A stretch of DNA of 33,833 nt from an uncultured Flavobacteriales bacterium. GTDB taxonomy: Bacteria > Bacteroidota > Bacteroidia > Flavobacteriales_D > CALLUQ01. The notes under the pieces were generated by a model. The model worked only from the letters and a program-made list of their open reading frames with translations. It did not search any database and was not told the DNA's origin. This document shows positions 32,678-33,833 of this stretch, one piece after another. The stretch lies in assembly GCA_938010565.1 (NCBI GenBank), contig CALLUQ010000065.1, positions 1 to 33,833 of the forward strand. The letters run 5' to 3'. How positions within the stretch are numbered: the first letter of the stretch is position 1; every line of letters starts with the position of its first letter. The translations under genes and the position numbers were made by a program.

Positions 32678-33055
32678 ATGAAGTACTCAATACTTTCATT
32701 ATGGCATGTACTTTTTTTTCTTCTGCTTTTTGTTGTTTCACACATAATAGAAGCAGAAGAAAATATTTTGCGGGTAATCAAACTAATACTGTTAGTTGTA
32801 ATTTCTATTGTTCAGATTAAATTTTTGGCTAAGAAAGCAGTTTTAAATCATATTCTCTACAGTATAATTAGTCTGCTAATCATTTTTGAACTGTTTAAAT
32901 TTATGGAGTTTTCTTTGGGTTTTCTACCAAAATATGGGGAGGTGCCGTTTATATGGAGCATCTTACTATCTCTTGTTGTATTCTCCATGTATGTTATGGG
33001 TTTGTATTTAGTGCAGAGGCTATTTTTAAAGATGAGTCGTTACTTCTTACAGTAA
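32678..33055 (+). CDS. Four-helix membrane protein, probable orphan immunity protein
   Basis: The protein is 125 aa and very hydrophobic, with helices at about residues 6-22, 33-52, 57-76 and 90-113 and few charged residues between them. I find no known family. Base composition is much AT-richer than the neighbouring dehydratase gene, suggesting acquisition. The ATG follows the stop of a toxin-tail remnant by one base (TAAGATG). Membrane-embedded immunity proteins guard against periplasm-acting toxins such as peptidoglycan-targeting ones, so the pairing makes sense. That role is inference; it could equally be an unrelated small membrane protein. Confidence 0.6.
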   Translation: MKYSILSLWHVLFFLLLFVVSHIIEAEENILRVIKLILLVVISIVQIKFLAKKAVLNHILYSIISLLIIFELFKFMEFSLGFLPKYGEVPFIWSILLSLVVFSMYVMGLYLVQRLFLKMSRYFLQ

Positions 33056-33244
33056 GAATCTAATTTATCCTTTGCCCTGAGAAAGCTCCTACGGTATTTC
33101 TTATGGAATAGTGTGGCATGAAGATTATGTGTTTTTTCACAAACAAATTCTTGCAAAAACACTGTCAAGGTGATGCAAAGGCAGTCCCCTCTTCCATCTT
33201 TCTTGACGACACCCTGTCAATTCGCAGGATACGGGGATGGTGGA

Positions 33245-33541
33245 CTAAAAATATTTCGGCATATCCCGGCTACCGTGCAAAATGCGCACAATACGAACAC
33301 CCCCCTTAAGGAGGCGGTAAAAAATAATATGATGCTCTTTGAGAAAACTTCTCAGTCCTTTTTTGATATCTGCTCTGTCTCGTCCTAATTTTGGATTTTC
33401 CGCAAGTGCCGCAAGTAAGTCAAATGCCTTATCAAAAGACGAAACATAGGATCCCGCCTGTTCTAAACCAAACTCGGCTTCGGTATAGTCAAATATATGT
33501 TCTAAATCACGGGCGGCTTTTTGGGATAAATGCCAAATCAT
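33245..33541 (-). CDS. ParE-type toxin
   Basis: A 98-aa ParE/RelE-fold toxin of usual length. The sequence begins MIWHLSQKAARDLEHIFDYT and includes AGSYVSSFDKAFDLLAALAENP, LGRDRADIKKGLRSFLKEHH and the ending IFYRLLKGGVRIVRILHGSRD. The last block, with its R-I-L-H-x-x-R-D pattern, is characteristic of ParE proteins, which inhibit gyrase. The gene overlaps parD by four bases (ATGA). It is not closely alike to the first pair at 25968-26581, so the two are independent acquisitions. Confidence 0.9.
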   Translation of the reverse strand: MIWHLSQKAARDLEHIFDYTEAEFGLEQAGSYVSSFDKAFDLLAALAENPKLGRDRADIKKGLRSFLKEHHIIFYRLLKGGVRIVRILHGSRDMPKYF

Positions 33542-33777
33542 AACGATGATCTGCGCTCTTTTAATTTCTTTGATGCAATATCAGTAGCGGATAACGGACT
33601 GGCAGGGCTGTCCCAGCCTTTTTCAACCTCTTTTCGTAACTCGTCAATGATACGGTTACGGTAAATTTGGTGCAAGCGTAGCGCGTCCCGTACCAGCTCA
33701 CTGGCATTCTGGTAATCCCCGCTCTCTAGTTGCGCTTTAATATAATCTTCCTGTTTCTGCGTTAAACTGACATTCAT
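33538..33777 (-). CDS. ParD-type antitoxin
   Basis: A 79-aa antitoxin. The N-terminal strand MNVSLTQKQEDYIKAQLESG and the segment YQNASELVRDALRLHQ form the ribbon-helix-helix seen in ParD, and the C-terminal part wraps the toxin. It is first in the operon, with parE following by a four-base overlap. The upstream palindrome and -7 box suggest self-repression. Confidence 0.9.
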   Translation of the reverse strand: MNVSLTQKQEDYIKAQLESGDYQNASELVRDALRLHQIYRNRIIDELRKEVEKGWDSPASPLSATDIASKKLKERRSSL

Positions 33778-33805
33778 AATAAATCCCCTTTTTCTGTAAG
33801 CATAA

Positions 33806-33822
33806 CAAATATATCCATATTT
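33806..33822 (-). promoter_or_regulatory. parDE -7 box and palindromic operator
   Basis: The minus strand reads TATATTTG (33806-33813), matching TAnnTTTG. The palindrome AAATAT-ATCC-ATATTT (33807-33822) covers the box and its upstream side. The -33 region falls at the window edge. This would suit repression by the ParD-ParE complex. Confidence 0.45.
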
Positions 33823-33833
33823 AGCAGATATAG

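Noticed and set aside
33118-33388. Plus-strand ORFs of 63 and 72 aa
   Set aside because: They overlap the minus-strand parE gene or lie in AT-rich spacer, with no family features; 33056-33244 is left as spacer.
24560-33833. A second copy of the tRNA-Val 3' end marking the right attachment site
   Set aside because: Reading through to the window end, I found no convincing direct repeat of the tRNA end, so no attachment site is listed.

Overview
The window is chromosomal DNA from a Bacteroidota member, probably of the Flavobacteriia/Cytophagia grade. The evidence is the presence of PorU, PorV and GldJ (type IX secretion and gliding), repeated Bacteroidota-type promoters (TTTG-N19-TAnnTTTG), the panD-radA neighbourhood, and tyrosine-recombinase/IS91-like remnants typical of the phylum. 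The organism cannot be named from this sequence. All assignments come from reading the translations; no searches were run.

Layout. (1) 1-385: intergenic, with three related hairpins. (2) 386-3683, minus strand: an operon of panD, a flippase-like membrane protein, an rfaE2/hldE-type nucleotidyltransferase and radA. (3) 3771-4928: a decayed Rhs polymorphic-toxin locus in its original order (Rhs N-terminal piece, toxin tail, immunity gene), each part broken, followed by an inverted-repeat pair. (4) 4998-6489: a VTC-type polyphosphate polymerase and a DUF4956 membrane protein, overlapping. (5) 6530-14630: porU, porV and ispF on the minus strand, divergent from the gldJ lipoprotein gene and then murF. 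This is the type IX secretion/gliding core of the window. (6) 14689-19712: murF, acyl-CoA dehydrogenase, anmK and a Glu/Leu-type dehydrogenase, with nhaD directly behind. (7) 21285-24407: exbB, exbD, a TonB-like gene and folC, tightly packed. (8) 24508-24581: tRNA-Val(UAC) with a near-perfect promoter and a strong terminator.

(9) 24.6-29.4 kb is an AT-richer graveyard island beginning at the tRNA. It holds a truncated DUF6538-type integrase, IS transposase scraps, an intact parDE pair, the C-terminal half of a second integrase with a small overlapping ORF, a third integrase fused by deletion to an IS91-type transposase, and a frameshifted IS1634-like transposase. (10) 29559-32454: a ClC channel/antiporter with CBS domains, divergent from a PLP-dependent threonine/serine dehydratase. 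(11) 32.5-33.8 kb: a second toxin-tail remnant (L,D-transpeptidase-like HGG...SAGC) one base ahead of an intact four-helix membrane protein that is probably its orphan immunity gene, then a second parDE pair on the minus strand.

How it fits together. The housekeeping blocks cover wall synthesis and recycling (MurF, AnmK), envelope energy (ExbBD/TonB, NhaD), protein export (PorUV, GldJ), vitamins and isoprenoids (PanD, FolC, IspF) and repair (RadA). The gaps between them have collected toxin, toxin-antitoxin and mobile-element debris. I see no complete, clearly new multi-gene system. The most interesting signals are the two fossil toxin-immunity modules, whose single lesions can be reconstructed base by base, and the orphan membrane immunity gene that outlived its toxin.
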